Notes: generated from the letters alone by a model not told the origin. A DNA stretch of 48,639 nt from Hahellaceae bacterium (GCA_016744695.1 JADGDV010000008.1:94637-143275), one strand, 5' to 3'; counted from the stretch's first letter, positions 1 to 8,831 are shown. Numbers and translations: made by a program.

Positions 1-1052
1 CTTATCGTATTTATGGCGGCCTTCGCTTCTATGATCGAATGGAAATTCGTAATGCGCTCGCTTATGTAAGGCTTGTTCATTACCGACATGATGATGCTGC
101 GGTTGAGCGCGTTATCAATGTGCCTCCTCGAGGTATTGGCAATAAAACTGTCTCAGATTTACGAGAGCATGCGCGTTTGGAGTCGGTCACGTTGTGGCAG
201 GCTTGTAATGAAATGATAGGGCTTGGTAGCTTAAAGGGTCGGGCGGCTAATGCCGTACAAAAGTTTATTGATCTAATCGAAATGTTAGCTGAAGGGGCTA
301 ACGATTTACCTTTACATACCTTGGTTGAAAAAGTCATTAATGATAGCGCGTTAAAAGACTTTCATGGTGCAGAGAAGGGTGAGAAAGGGCAGGCTAGAGT
401 TGAGAACCTGAATGAACTGATTAACGCGACCCGAGACTTTGAAGCTGAAGATGATGAGATGGAGCCGCTTGCAGAGTTTATTGCCCAGGCTGCTTTAGAT
501 GCAGGAGAAAATCAGGCAGAAGAGCATGAAGATAGTGTTCAGATGATGACGCTCCACTCTGCAAAAGGTTTGGAATACCCCTTAGTTTTCATGGTGGGAA
601 TGGAAGAGGGGTTATTCCCTCATAGTCGATCATCTGAAGAGCCGGGTAGAATAGAAGAAGAGCGCCGCCTTTGTTATGTGGGTATTACCCGTGCTATGCA
701 AAAACTGGTGATGACACATGCAGAAACCCGACGTTTATATGGACAAGAAAAATTCCATGCAATTTCGCCTTTTATAAGAGAAATTCCTGAATCATTAATA
801 CAAGAAGTGCGCTTGAGAAATACCGTTACTCGCCCTGTAAGCTTTCAGCGAAGTGGGGTTGATGATTGGGACACTGGCGCGTCGAGTGATGCGGCCTTTC
901 AACTGGGGCAGCGAGTCAATCACCCCTTATTTGGTGAAGGGGTTGTACTAAATTATGAAGGTCAGGGGCCTCATGCAAGAATTCAGGTGAATTTTGATAG
1001 TGAAGGCAGCAAATGGCTGGTATTGTCTTATGCTAAGTTAGAGTCGATGTAG
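1..1052 (+). CDS. uvrD: DNA helicase II UvrD, C-terminal part (5' end outside window)
   Basis: This is the C-terminal half of an SF1A 3'-5' DNA helicase acting in nucleotide excision repair and mismatch repair. The reading frame is open from base 3, and the first residues (YRIYGGLRFYDRMEIRNAL) match the conserved block around helicase motif IV in UvrD, so the gene starts upstream of the window and the ATG at 39 is internal. Motif V (MTLHSAKGLEYPLVF) and motif VI (EEERRLCYVGITRA, with the arginine finger) are intact, followed by the family's C-terminal extension ending in a Tudor-like segment (GQRVNHPLFGEGVVL). About 350 residues are present against roughly 720 for full UvrD. PcrA/Rep are related alternatives, but the RIYGG block and tail favour UvrD. 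A palindromic repeat begins within the stop codon. Confidence 0.93.
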   Translation, partial: YRIYGGLRFYDRMEIRNALAYVRLVHYRHDDAAVERVINVPPRGIGNKTVSDLREHARLESVTLWQACNEMIGLGSLKGRAANAVQKFIDLIEMLAEGANDLPLHTLVEKVINDSALKDFHGAEKGEKGQARVENLNELINATRDFEAEDDEMEPLAEFIAQAALDAGENQAEEHEDSVQMMTLHSAKGLEYPLVFMVGMEEGLFPHSRSSEEPGRIEEERRLCYVGITRAMQKLVMTHAETRRLYGQEKFHAISPFIREIPESLIQEVRLRNTVTRPVSFQRSGVDDWDTGASSDAAFQLGQRVNHPLFGEGVVLNYEGQGPHARIQVNFDSEGSKWLVLSYAKLESM

Positions 1053-1134
1053 GGTGCGCCGTGCGCACTGGTTTTTGCTGTTTTGAACATAAGTTTGTAT
1101 GCCGGATAATTTTTCGGTGCGCATGGCGCACCCT
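1051..1134. repeat. Inverted pair of GGGTGCGC/GCGCACC palindromes (REP-like)
   Basis: Bases 1051-1068 (AGGGTGCGCCGTGCGCAC) and 1117-1134 are reverse complements at 17 of 18 positions, separated by 48 bases. Each arm is itself nearly palindromic. The unit starts in the uvrD stop codon and could fold into a long stem-loop that ends transcription or stabilises the 3' end of the uvrD message. The same core palindrome recurs at 30068-30084 after trpE, so this looks like a dispersed REP-type element rather than a gene-specific terminator. There is no U-tract. Confidence 0.7.
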
Positions 1135-1195
1135 ACGGCTTACACTTACACATTAAGTTTAAGGATTTATAATAATCATAAAAAGAGGAGTGGTA

Positions 1196-2308
1196 ATGAA
1201 ACGACGTAATTTTATTTCAGTGATGGGGGCAAGCGTAGCTGGACTGTTGTTAAGCGCCTGCTCACCATCAGACAAATCGCTGAATGATACACAAAAAGCA
1301 CAAGTAGCCGTGCCGGTTCAAGAAAGTTTCGAATGGAAAATGGTTACCTCCTGGCCAAAAAACTTCCCTGGTTTAGGTGAAGCACCAGAACGATTTGCTA
1401 AAGAAGTTAAGCGAATGAGTAATGACCGCTTAATCATCAAAGTTTATGGCGGCGGAGAGTTGGTCCCACCATTAGAGGTCTTTGATGCGGTTTCACAAGG
1501 CACGGCTGAAGCAGGTCATAGTGCAGCTTATTATTGGAAAGGAAAAATCCCTGCAGCACAGTTTTTCTCGACAGTCCCATTTGGTTTGACGGCTCAGGAA
1601 TTTAATAGCTGGATTCATTACGGTGGTGGGTTAGAGCTATGGCGTGAAATCTATGAGCCATTTGGTGTTATCCCTTTCGCAGGTGGCAACACGGGTGTTC
1701 AAATGGGAGGGTGGTTTAATAAAGAAATCAACTCTTTAGACGACCTTAAAGGCCTGAAAATGCGTATGCCAGGCTTAGGCGGTGAAGTATTACAAAGAGC
1801 CGGAGGAACGCCCGTTAATTTACCTGGTGGTGAAATATTTACAGCACTGCAAACCGGTACTATTGATGCAACAGAGTGGGTTGGACCTTATAATGATTTA
1901 GCCTTTGGCCTCCATAAGGCGGCTAAATATTATTATTTCCCAGGCTGGCATGAGCCGGGTACTTCAATGGAAATAACTATCAACAAAAAAGCATTTGATA
2001 AGCTGCCAGAAGACCTACAAGCCATTGTAGAAAATGCTGCGCGTGTAGTGAATCAGGATATGCTTGATGAATATACTGCCCGTAACAATGCGTCATTAGT
2101 AGAATTAACAACCAAACATAATGTGGAGTTACGAAAGTTTCCTAAGGATGTATTAGAAAAACTGCAGGTTATTTCTGAAGAAGTGGTTAATGAATTTGCT
2201 GAAAAAGACCCTGCGATTGCAAAAGTGTATGACTCTTATAAAGCGTTTCGAGATAGTGTTATTGAGTATCACGAGATCTCAGAGAAAGCCTATATTAATG
2301 CACGTTAG
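1196..2308 (+). CDS. TRAP transporter substrate-binding protein, TakP-like (DctP family), probable Tat lipoprotein
   Basis: This is the periplasmic solute receptor of a tripartite ATP-independent transporter, family DctP/TRAP-P. The mature part strongly resembles TakP-type 2-oxo-acid receptors: ELVPPLEVFDAVSQGT, then GGNTGVQMGGWFNKEI, LKGLKMRMPGLGGEVLQR and GTIDATEWVGPYND, where the family's carboxylate-binding Arg and ligand-contacting Gln/Trp/Glu lie. The ATG at 1196 is preferred over the in-frame GTG at 1190 because the Shine-Dalgarno AAGAGGAG ends six bases before it. The N-terminus combines a twin-arginine start (MKRRNFI) with a hydrophobic run and a lipobox (LLSAC), suggesting Tat export and lipid anchoring. 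No DctQ/DctM membrane genes lie beside it, so it is an orphan receptor here. About 370 aa, normal for the family. It is followed by a strong terminator. Confidence 0.88.
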   Translation: MKRRNFISVMGASVAGLLLSACSPSDKSLNDTQKAQVAVPVQESFEWKMVTSWPKNFPGLGEAPERFAKEVKRMSNDRLIIKVYGGGELVPPLEVFDAVSQGTAEAGHSAAYYWKGKIPAAQFFSTVPFGLTAQEFNSWIHYGGGLELWREIYEPFGVIPFAGGNTGVQMGGWFNKEINSLDDLKGLKMRMPGLGGEVLQRAGGTPVNLPGGEIFTALQTGTIDATEWVGPYNDLAFGLHKAAKYYYFPGWHEPGTSMEITINKKAFDKLPEDLQAIVENAARVVNQDMLDEYTARNNASLVELTTKHNVELRKFPKDVLEKLQVISEEVVNEFAEKDPAIAKVYDSYKAFRDSVIEYHEISEKAYINAR

Positions 2309-2332
2309 AGTGACGTGGTGGTTTAGTTAATG

Positions 2333-2363
2333 AAAAAGCAGGGTCCGAGTGACCCTGCTTTTT
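2333..2363 (+). terminator. Rho-independent terminator after the TRAP receptor gene
   Basis: A perfect 13-bp stem (AAAAAGCAGGGTC with GACCCTGCTTTTT) around a 5-base loop (CGAGT) sits 24 bases after the stop codon. The A and T runs flank a GC-rich core, so it can work in both directions, also ending the minus-strand DUF2780/OmpA transcript that arrives from the right. Confidence 0.92.
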
Positions 2364-2390
2364 ATACTATTTACGACATTATATTAAAGA

Positions 2391-2936
2391 CTAAAGAAAC
2401 TCACCAATCCCTTTCATTAAAAGGTCACTCAAGCCAGCTTGGTTACTACTTGAAAAGTAGTCTGTAATCACTGATGCGAAGCTAGCGATCTGATCAGAGC
2501 TAAGTCCCAACTTATCAAATGCGGCCAATAATTCCCCTGTTGAGCCTGCTTTAGAAAGTAAGCCACCAAGACCTGAACTATCACTGGATGGAGCGGCTGA
2601 TAACAATGAATCCATGCCCGGCACGCCTGCTGCAAGCTGACTAAATTCCCCAGAACTTAATGTACTTTGAGCCGCTTGGAAAATAGCACCTAAACCTCCT
2701 GTTGCCTGTGCATCAGTCACACCCAGCTGAGAACTTATAAGGCTAGTAAGAGATTGCTGCTCTCCTGACTCTACCGCTACAGTTTTTGTGGCTGTTTTAT
2801 CCGCTGGTGCCGTTACTTGCTTTTCTGAGGTGCTTTCTTTTTCGCCCCCTAGAAAACTATCTAAAAAACCTGCTTGGCTGTTTGCTGCGCATGTGACGCT
2901 TAGAATAAATGCTGATGTTTGTAGTAGCTTGTTCAT
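2391..2936 (-). CDS. DUF2780 (VcgC/VcgE-type) secreted protein of unknown function
   Basis: The 181-residue product starts with a clear Sec signal peptide (MNKLLQTSAFILSVTCAANSQA, cleaved after an AQA-like site). The frame extends upstream to 3002, but that start would overlap the preceding gene and hide the signal peptide, so the ATG at 2936 is chosen. After a Lys/Thr/Glu-rich linker (about 30-60), the C-terminal ~120 residues are Ala/Gly/Ser/Leu-rich amphipathic helices (QLGVTDAQATGGLGAIFQAA, then SSGEFSQLAAGVPGMDSLL), matching the DUF2780 pattern of a periplasmic or surface helical protein. Function is unknown. It lies 46 bases after the OmpA-like gene on the same strand and is probably co-transcribed, which hints at an envelope role. 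Confidence 0.72.
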   Translation of the reverse strand: MNKLLQTSAFILSVTCAANSQAGFLDSFLGGEKESTSEKQVTAPADKTATKTVAVESGEQQSLTSLISSQLGVTDAQATGGLGAIFQAAQSTLSSGEFSQLAAGVPGMDSLLSAAPSSDSSGLGGLLSKAGSTGELLAAFDKLGLSSDQIASFASVITDYFSSSNQAGLSDLLMKGIGEFL

Positions 2937-2982
2937 AAATTTCCATAATATTAGGGTAGTGTTTATATAAATCTGGCTTGTA

Positions 2983-4125
2983 TTACTTTGTAGCTGTTTC
3001 AATAACCGCTACAACCCGACGGTTTTCCTTACGGCCTTCTGCTGTATTGTTATCTGCTATTGGGTTTTCTTCGCCATAGCCTTTAGCGTCTACGCGAGTA
3101 TCTTCTATACCAAACTCTTCAACCAGTGATTTAGCAATGGCTTTAGCACGTCTCTCAGAAAGGTCTTGGTTATAGTTGGCGTTGCCTGAACTATCAGAAT
3201 GACCTTCAATAGTTACTTTTGTTGATGGGTACGAAGTCATAAAAACTGATAATTCTTTGATTTCGTCTTTAGCGCTTTCAGGAACTTCCGCTGAGTTATT
3301 AGCAAATTGCACATGCAGGGTTTGGCTCACCGGCTCTGCAATGGTCAACTGGCAACCGTTTTCGTCTACCTTTGCTTCGGCTGGAGTTTCTGGACACTTA
3401 TCTGCACTGTCTACAATGCCGTCTGCATCTGAGTCTGTTGGAGCAATAACGACGGCAGTAGTAACAACCGCCTCAGTAACCGCTGCACAGCCTTGGCTAT
3501 CGATGTCTGTACCCTTTGCAGTATTCGGACACTGGTCGTCACTATCCATTACACCGTCGCCATCGCTGTCGTACTTGCTTGTTACTTCAGTGGTGTTGCT
3601 TGATGAACTACCGCCAAATAAATAAACCAGACCCACATTCAGTAATGTATCTTTGTTATTCGAGTCATTGCCGTAAAACATGCGTGCTTCTGTTCTTATC
3701 GATAGCTGATTGGTTAAATCATGCTTTACACCTAAACCTGCGTTGTAGCTTGTTTCATCATCGTTTTCTGAACCTTCTGTATCTAGGTCCATGTTACCGA
3801 TACCCGCAACAATAAAGGGTGTTAGAGTATTGCTGTCACTCAGGTGATAAAGACCATCTATATGGTAATAGCTGCCGTCTATATCTTTGCCTGTAATCTC
3901 AGATTCTGAACTGAAAATGCCATAAGCGGCCTCTGTTGCAAAACGGTTATTGAATTGATAACCCGCTGCAAATGTGACTGCAGGCGCATCATCGGCATCA
4001 CGGTCACTATCAAGGAAAAAATAACCAATAGAAGGGAAAATATAAAAACCACTATCAACTTCTTCTGCATTAACAGTAGGTATAGCAGCAGCTAATAAGG
4101 TTAAACCAGTAAGTAATTTTTTCAT
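2983..4125 (-). CDS. OmpA/OprF-family outer-membrane protein with TSP3 calcium repeats
   Basis: A structural outer-membrane protein that anchors the outer membrane to peptidoglycan. In order: signal peptide (MKKLLTGLTLLAAAIPTVNA), an N-terminal eight-strand OmpA-type beta-barrel (about 25-170, opening GFYIFPSIGYFF and ending VGLVYLFGG), two thrombospondin type-3 calcium-binding repeats (DSDGDGVMDSDDQCP and DSDADGIVDSADKCP) each followed by a short linker, and a C-terminal OmpA peptidoglycan-binding domain (VTIEGHSDSSGNANYN, then LSERRAKAIAKSL). The conserved Asp and Arg that grip diaminopimelate are in the last domain. The length (380 aa) and layout match OprF-like proteins of Pseudomonadales relatives. 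The start is the ATG at 4125. Its promoter should lie in the AT-rich 4126-4330 region, which otherwise holds nothing I recognise. Confidence 0.92.
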   Translation of the reverse strand: MKKLLTGLTLLAAAIPTVNAEEVDSGFYIFPSIGYFFLDSDRDADDAPAVTFAAGYQFNNRFATEAAYGIFSSESEITGKDIDGSYYHIDGLYHLSDSNTLTPFIVAGIGNMDLDTEGSENDDETSYNAGLGVKHDLTNQLSIRTEARMFYGNDSNNKDTLLNVGLVYLFGGSSSSNTTEVTSKYDSDGDGVMDSDDQCPNTAKGTDIDSQGCAAVTEAVVTTAVVIAPTDSDADGIVDSADKCPETPAEAKVDENGCQLTIAEPVSQTLHVQFANNSAEVPESAKDEIKELSVFMTSYPSTKVTIEGHSDSSGNANYNQDLSERRAKAIAKSLVEEFGIEDTRVDAKGYGEENPIADNNTAEGRKENRRVVAVIETATK

Positions 4126-4332
4126 GTAGGACTCTTAAGCATTATGTGGGTGATAGTGTTGGGTCAGCACTTATATGTCTTTCTCATGTGCATAATAACA
4201 AATAAATAAGTTTAGTATTTAAAAATTGTTGAGCTCTAGTTACGAAACAACCCTGGGGTGTTTTACGTCGTCTATGAATGAAATTGGGTGCGTTAATAGG
4301 CATCCCTCTTTATAATTGATCTCATTATTTTT

Positions 4333-5286
4333 TTGATTAACGGAACTGTTAAGTTGTTATTAAGTATTCAGTCAATCTTACCGCTATTTTTAATGATCTC
4401 GCTAGGGTACCTATTCAAGCGAACGATCTTCGATGTAAAAATGCTACCAGGCCTCAATCAGTTTGTTTATTTTTTGGCTGTGCCAGCCTTACTCTTTAAC
4501 GCCTCTAGCCAAGAGTCTATAGAGTCCTTAATTAATCTGCCGTCATTAGGGGCCTTTGCTTTAGCCGCGTTGTTAACCAGTGCTATCACCATTTTTGGTG
4601 GTCGATTATTTTTCTCTACTCAAGGCTCAGAGCAACATATTATGCGAGGGCTCAATGGCACATTTGCTAACTATGCTTATATGGGCATTCCGTTAACCTT
4701 CGGTATTCTGGGGGAGGGGGCTTATGGTGCGGCGATTAGTATTATCTTGGCCGGTAATTTATTCTTAATCGGTGGGGCGCAATTATTGATTGAGTCTGTA
4801 AGACATAATAGTACAGGCATAAAGCAAGTGGTCTCTATATTAGATAAGTCATTGCTGCGTAACCCTATTTTTTTATCGACGGTGTTAGGTTTATTGTTTT
4901 CAGTTAATCAGTTATCCGTGCCAAGTACGATTCAAACGATGCTTGATATGCTAGCCCCTGCGGCTATTCCTGTTGCCTTGTTTTGTTTAGGGGCTAGTTT
5001 ACAGGTTTCAAAAACGGCGATTTCTTATGCTGAATTATCATGGATGGTAGGGGTGAAATTGTTTCTTCACCCTGCACTAACTTTGTGCTGTTTTTACCTA
5101 TTGGGGATCGATGACCCTATATGGCTAGTAACCACTGTTTTACTTACATCCTTACCTACAGGAGCTTTAGCTCATGTGGTCGCTTTTAAGTATGGGGTGT
5201 TCGAGAAAGAGACGTCTCAAATAGTGGTTACTTCAACCATCTTGTCATTGTTTAGTGTGAGTGTGTGGGTTAGTTTTTTACTCTAA
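4333..5286 (+). CDS. AEC-family (auxin efflux carrier-like) transporter
   Basis: An integral inner-membrane secondary transporter of the AEC/bile acid-arsenite superfamily, with about ten hydrophobic segments in two five-helix halves. Family landmarks are the opening ILPLFLMISLGYLFKR, the FVYFLAVPALLFNASS segment and the ANYAYMGIPLTFG stretch with its crossover proline. Bacterial members move organic acids such as malate or malonate; the substrate here cannot be told. No ATG fits the expected N-terminus. TTG at 4333 is used, while TTG at 4354 has the better spaced GGAA (4342) upstream and may be the true start. 317 aa is typical. It converges with roxA, with only 12 bases between stop codons. 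Confidence 0.85.
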   Translation: MINGTVKLLLSIQSILPLFLMISLGYLFKRTIFDVKMLPGLNQFVYFLAVPALLFNASSQESIESLINLPSLGAFALAALLTSAITIFGGRLFFSTQGSEQHIMRGLNGTFANYAYMGIPLTFGILGEGAYGAAISIILAGNLFLIGGAQLLIESVRHNSTGIKQVVSILDKSLLRNPIFLSTVLGLLFSVNQLSVPSTIQTMLDMLAPAAIPVALFCLGASLQVSKTAISYAELSWMVGVKLFLHPALTLCCFYLLGIDDPIWLVTTVLLTSLPTGALAHVVAFKYGVFEKETSQIVVTSTILSLFSVSVWVSFLL

Positions 5287-5298
5287 CCCAAATACAGT

Positions 5299-6450
5299 TT
5301 ACTCTTCTTCCTCATCTTCAAAATACCAATACCCGTCGTTAAGCCATTGGGTTAATATTTCAACAAAGAGAGGGTTATCGAGCCAAGGTGAAAGCGCCTC
5401 ATAATCTAAACGCTGTTGATTACATAATAGAGGTATTACTGAGGCCAGTTCTGGAGATAAATCGACTTGCTCTCCATTGATGTAAATTAGCCCTTTCGAT
5501 ACTGACCCTTCAAGGTACAAACAACGCAAGCCTCCCAGTCTTACCAATTCTTGCTGCTCTATCATTTCAATAACATAGTCAGCATCGAACCCCAAATCTT
5601 CTTCAAGAAGGTCTAATTCGCACTTAGAGTGTGTAAGGAATCGTCCTGCAAATTGGCTGATTAAGGCATCATCAAGCGTCTCAAGGAGGTGCTTCTTAAT
5701 TCTGGAAAAATCGTCTTGGTTAATCATCCCCGAGTGCTCGCAAGGTGTGCGGTCAGGGTCTTCTATTTGTTGGGGAGCTAATTCATTGTCAACTAAGTGA
5801 TCGGCTAATGAACTAAACATATCTTTAGCCGAAGAGGCGCGATAACCTACGGAGAAACTCATGGAGGGTTCCAGTGCTACGCCTTCATGAGGGAAACCGG
5901 GTGGAATATAAAGGATATCGCCGGGTTCCATTTCAACATCGATAATGGCTTCGAATGCTTCGGTATGCAATAACGCAGGGTGTGCGACAAATTCTTTATG
6001 CTCGCCTTTGTTGCCCACACGCCAGTGACGACGCCCTGAACCTTGGCAGATAAATACATCGTAAGCGTCAATATGTGGCCCAACACCGCCTCCTTTAGTG
6101 GCAAAGCTAGTCATTACATCATCAAAGCGCCAGCGGGGAATAAAGTTGAAGCTATCAATTAACTGGTTTAGGTCAGGCACCCAGTTATTAAGGGCTTGAA
6201 TGACTAATGACCAGTCAGACTCTCCTAGATGGTCAAAAGATTGAAACGGCCCAAAGTCAGCTTTCCACTGATTGTTTTTTTTATAAATTAATCGTGATTC
6301 AACAAGTTCATCACCCGCTACACCCGCTAGCTCATCGGGGGATAAAAAATCTTCAAAGTCTTTAAACCCCTGGCGTATGACCAGTGGCTTCTTTTGCCAG
6401 TATTGTGATAGGAATGTTTCAGGGCTTAAGTCGTTTAGGTTCAGCTTCAT
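5299..6450 (-). CDS. roxA: Ribosomal protein uL16 arginine hydroxylase (JmjC/cupin oxygenase, YcfD-type)
   Basis: A 2-oxoglutarate- and Fe(II)-dependent oxygenase that hydroxylates an arginine of ribosomal protein uL16. The metal triad is visible: H126 and D128 in VGPHIDAYDVFICQGSGRR, and H188 in IPPGFPHEG, nearly the same numbering as in E. coli YcfD. The sequence begins MKLNLNDLSPETFLSQYWQKK, a typical family N-terminus ('FL..YW.KKPL'), and the C-terminal ~150 residues form the dimerisation and winged-helix part. 383 aa against about 373 in E. coli. It is divergent from trxC, sharing a ~110-bp intergenic region, and ends in an acidic run (EDEEEE). Confidence 0.93.
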   Translation of the reverse strand: MKLNLNDLSPETFLSQYWQKKPLVIRQGFKDFEDFLSPDELAGVAGDELVESRLIYKKNNQWKADFGPFQSFDHLGESDWSLVIQALNNWVPDLNQLIDSFNFIPRWRFDDVMTSFATKGGGVGPHIDAYDVFICQGSGRRHWRVGNKGEHKEFVAHPALLHTEAFEAIIDVEMEPGDILYIPPGFPHEGVALEPSMSFSVGYRASSAKDMFSSLADHLVDNELAPQQIEDPDRTPCEHSGMINQDDFSRIKKHLLETLDDALISQFAGRFLTHSKCELDLLEEDLGFDADYVIEMIEQQELVRLGGLRCLYLEGSVSKGLIYINGEQVDLSPELASVIPLLCNQQRLDYEALSPWLDNPLFVEILTQWLNDGYWYFEDEEEE

Positions 6451-6560
6451 AATGATGTCCTATAAATTTACCGGCATCTTATCAGAGAATAGAGATTAGT
6501 TTTAATTTCCTTTTTGTAGTGGCATAGTTAGCAAAATTTTATTTATTGAAGAAGGTTGAT

Positions 6561-6998
6561 ATGTCTACCACTAATGTTACATGCCCGAAATGTACGGCCA
6601 CCAATCGTTTGCCTAGTGACCGCTTGGTAGATAACCCCAAGTGCGGTAAATGCAAAAAAGTGTTGTTTATGGGTAAACCAATGGAGATAAGCGCTGCCAA
6701 TGTGGTGTCTGTATTGAACCACAACGATCTTCCTGTGTTAGTTGATTGCTGGGCACCATGGTGCGGGCCTTGTAAAAGCTTTGCGCCTACTTTTGAAAAG
6801 GCGGCTAAGGAGTTGGAACCACGCTTAAGGCTCGCAAAACTGAATACCGAAGCACAGCAAAAAGTGGCAGCACGTTGGAAAATTCAGTCTATCCCTACCT
6901 TGATTCTATTTCGTCAAGGTAAAGAGATTGCGCGCCTGTCGGGTGCTGTTCCTATGGCTCAATTAAAGCAGTGGCTGAAACAGCAAGGCGTGGTTTGA
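6561..6998 (+). CDS. trxC: Thioredoxin 2 (zinc-ribbon thioredoxin TrxC)
   Basis: A cytoplasmic thiol-disulfide oxidoreductase of the TrxC class. An N-terminal zinc ribbon has two CxxC pairs (C8/C11 and C28/C31 from the ATG), followed by a thioredoxin fold with active site W67-C-G-P-C71. The cis-proline segment IQSIPTLILF is intact. The open frame extends to a TTG at 6546, but the ATG at 6561 has GAAGAAGG five bases upstream and gives the standard MSTTNVTCPKC start. 145 aa is the normal length. TrxC is commonly an oxidative-stress gene; I see no clear OxyR site. It converges with efpL. Confidence 0.94.
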   Translation: MSTTNVTCPKCTATNRLPSDRLVDNPKCGKCKKVLFMGKPMEISAANVVSVLNHNDLPVLVDCWAPWCGPCKSFAPTFEKAAKELEPRLRLAKLNTEAQQKVAARWKIQSIPTLILFRQGKEIARLSGAVPMAQLKQWLKQQGVV

Positions 6999-7009
6999 TG
7001 TAAGTTTAA

Positions 7010-7582
7010 TTATTTATCTGCGCGGCTGATAAACTTACGATCTTCAACGCTAACCGTAATACGTTCACCCGTTGAAATGTGTTCAGGCACTTGTACGGTT
7101 AAGCCTGTAGATAGAATTGCAGGCTTAGTTCGCGCTGTTGCTGATCCGCCTTTAAGTGAAGGGTCAGTTTCAACAATTTCAAGGTCAACATTCAAAGGAA
7201 GGTCAAGGGCTACGGGTTGTTCGTCAATAATGACCACTAACAAACCTTCAGTGTCTTCATTAATAAACTGCAATTCGTCTTCTATGCGTTCTTTATTGAA
7301 TGTGTAGGATGTGTAGTCTTCGTTATCCATAAACACATATTCGTCACCGTCAGAATAAGAGAATTTAGCCGGGCGACGTGTTAAGTCAGCAAGATTCAAT
7401 ACGTCTGAATCTTTAAAGGACTGGTCAATTTTATTACCGGTTGCTGCATCGTACATGCGAATACGGTAGATGCTGCCACCTGCACGCCCTTGAGGAACAG
7501 AGCGTTCCATTGTTTTTATAACATATACGTTACCGTTAAACTCGACGGCTGTTCCTTTTTTTATCTCGCTTACTTTAGGCAT
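7010..7582 (-). CDS. efpL: Elongation factor P-like protein EfpL (YeiP)
   Basis: A translation factor of the EF-P/IF5A superfamily that relieves ribosome stalling. The three OB-like domains are complete (about 190 aa). The tip of the domain I loop reads [10 protein letters not shown], with Arg at position 33, the residue that marks the EfpL subfamily, where EF-P itself carries a modified Lys. Other marks are the [20 protein letters not shown] block and the C-terminal [18 protein letters not shown]. The start [10 protein letters not shown] at 7582 is chosen over the upstream in-frame codon at 7603 because it matches family N-termini. Canonical efp is not in this window. Confidence 0.93.
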   Translation of the reverse strand: MPKVSEIKKGTAVEFNGNVYVIKTMERSVPQGRAGGSIYRIRMYDAATGNKIDQSFKDSDVLNLADLTRRPAKFSYSDGDEYVFMDNEDYTSYTFNKERIEDELQFINEDTEGLLVVIIDEQPVALDLPLNVDLEIVETDPSLKGGSATARTKPAILSTGLTVQVPEHISTGERITVSVEDRKFISRADK

Positions 7583-7701
7583 TATTCTTATCTCTAAAAT
7601 CAAAAATTAAAGAGTACTATAATCAGCGACGAATCAATAGGCTTTAACTGACGGTTTCGTGTACGCTAGTTAGCAGAATATCATTCAGAGTGACGTAAAC
7701 C

Positions 7702-8097
7702 GTGAAATATTGTAACTCCTGTGGGAAGTGCTGCATTAAATATGGCGATGGAGGCTTATCTGCCTCAGAGAGCGATATTGAAATGTGGGAAATATTTCGC
7801 CCAGAGATATATCGTTATGTTCGTAATAATGAAATCTGGTTTGACCCTGATAGTGGGTTGCCACTTACTCGCTGCCCCTGGTTACGAGAAATGCCCCAAG
7901 AGGGGAAGAATAAGATTCGCTATAGCTGTGATATCTATTTAGACCGGCCGGAAGACTGTCGGCATTACCCCACCCACCTTGATGAAATGCATCAAGATGA
8001 ATGTGAAATGCTTGAGTTGCATGATTTAGTGAAGCCCAAACAGGCTCAGAAAAAATTAGATCGGCTCATGTCAGACAGTCGCCCCGCTTATTTATAA
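7702..8097 (+). CDS. YkgJ-family cysteine-cluster protein
   Basis: A small (131 aa) soluble protein with the YkgJ/UPF0153 zinc- or iron-binding cysteine pattern: C4, C7, C10 and C11 in MKYCNSCGKCCIKY, then single cysteines in TRCPWL, RYSCDIY, PEDCRHYP and QDECEM. The family has no settled biochemical role; metal binding is assumed from the cysteines. The start is GTG at 7702, since the first Cys motif follows directly and no in-frame ATG precedes it. It is 30 bases ahead of the exonuclease gene, probably one transcript, ended by the hairpin at 8807. Confidence 0.82.
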   Translation: MKYCNSCGKCCIKYGDGGLSASESDIEMWEIFRPEIYRYVRNNEIWFDPDSGLPLTRCPWLREMPQEGKNKIRYSCDIYLDRPEDCRHYPTHLDEMHQDECEMLELHDLVKPKQAQKKLDRLMSDSRPAYL

Positions 8098-8127
8098 GTA
8101 ATCGTTTCTATTAACAGGAAAATAGTT

Positions 8128-8751
8128 GTGCCTAAGCATTCTACTCAAGCCGATACGGTTATCGTCTTAGATTTTGAAACCACTGGGCTATCACCCGATA
8201 TGGGGGATCGTGCGATTGAAATTGGTGCTGTTCTTATTGAGCAAGGTGAGATCACTGCAAGCTTTCAGGAGTTAATGAACCCTGGCATGAAAGTAAGTGC
8301 TTTTATTGAAGACTACACGGGCATCACCAATACGATGCTGCGTGATGCAGCACCTTGTGAGGACGTAATGGAGCGCTTCTCCGACTTTATTGCAGGTCAT
8401 AACCTGGTTGCCCATAATGCTTCCTTTGATAAACGCTTTCTAGATGCTGAGTTTGCACGAATGTCTTGCGCGTATTCGGGGGACTTTGCTTGCTCCCTGC
8501 TTGCGGCGCGGCGCATCTTTCAAAACGCCCCTAATCATCAATTGGGCACCTTGGTTAAATACACAAATATACCTTCTGTAGGTAGTTTTCACCGAGCGTT
8601 GTATGATGCAGAAATGACGGCCAAATTATGGATGGCGATGCTGGAAAACATTGGTGAACGTTATGGTCTATTTGACCTGTCTTTTTCTTTAATCCAAAAG
8701 CTAAGTAAAGTCCCTAAAAAATCAGTACATGCTTTTCTGGAAAAGTGCTGA
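8128..8751 (+). CDS. DEDDh 3'-5' exonuclease (DnaQ/ExoX-like)
   Basis: A stand-alone 3'-5' exonuclease of the DnaQ superfamily. The catalytic set is present: D15 and E17 in [10 protein letters not shown], the Asp in [12 protein letters not shown], and the terminal His/Asp pair in [15 protein letters not shown], which identifies the DEDDh subgroup. At 207 aa it is too short to be a polymerase-attached epsilon subunit with its C-terminal alpha-binding tail and resembles the orphan epsilon-like/ExoX exonucleases of marine gammaproteobacteria. The GTG start at 8128 has AGGAA seven bases upstream. Confidence 0.85.
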   Translation: MPKHSTQADTVIVLDFETTGLSPDMGDRAIEIGAVLIEQGEITASFQELMNPGMKVSAFIEDYTGITNTMLRDAAPCEDVMERFSDFIAGHNLVAHNASFDKRFLDAEFARMSCAYSGDFACSLLAARRIFQNAPNHQLGTLVKYTNIPSVGSFHRALYDAEMTAKLWMAMLENIGERYGLFDLSFSLIQKLSKVPKKSVHAFLEKC

Positions 8752-8806
8752 ACTTAATCTTATGTATGCCTTTCACCCTCTACATTACGATTAGGTGCTA
8801 GTATTG

Positions 8807-8831
8807 AAAGTATTCATGTGAATACTTTTTT
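8807..8831 (+). terminator. Rho-independent terminator after the exonuclease gene
   Basis: A 9-bp perfect stem (AAAGTATTC with GAATACTTT) around the loop ATGT runs into six T residues (8826-8831), 56 bases after the stop codon. The stem is AT-rich but the U-tract is good. Confidence 0.75.

Noticed and set aside
3257-3815. Long open frames on the plus strand opposite the OmpA-like gene
   Set aside because: They are antisense shadows of a well-supported coding region, with no recognisable motif and no Shine-Dalgarno.
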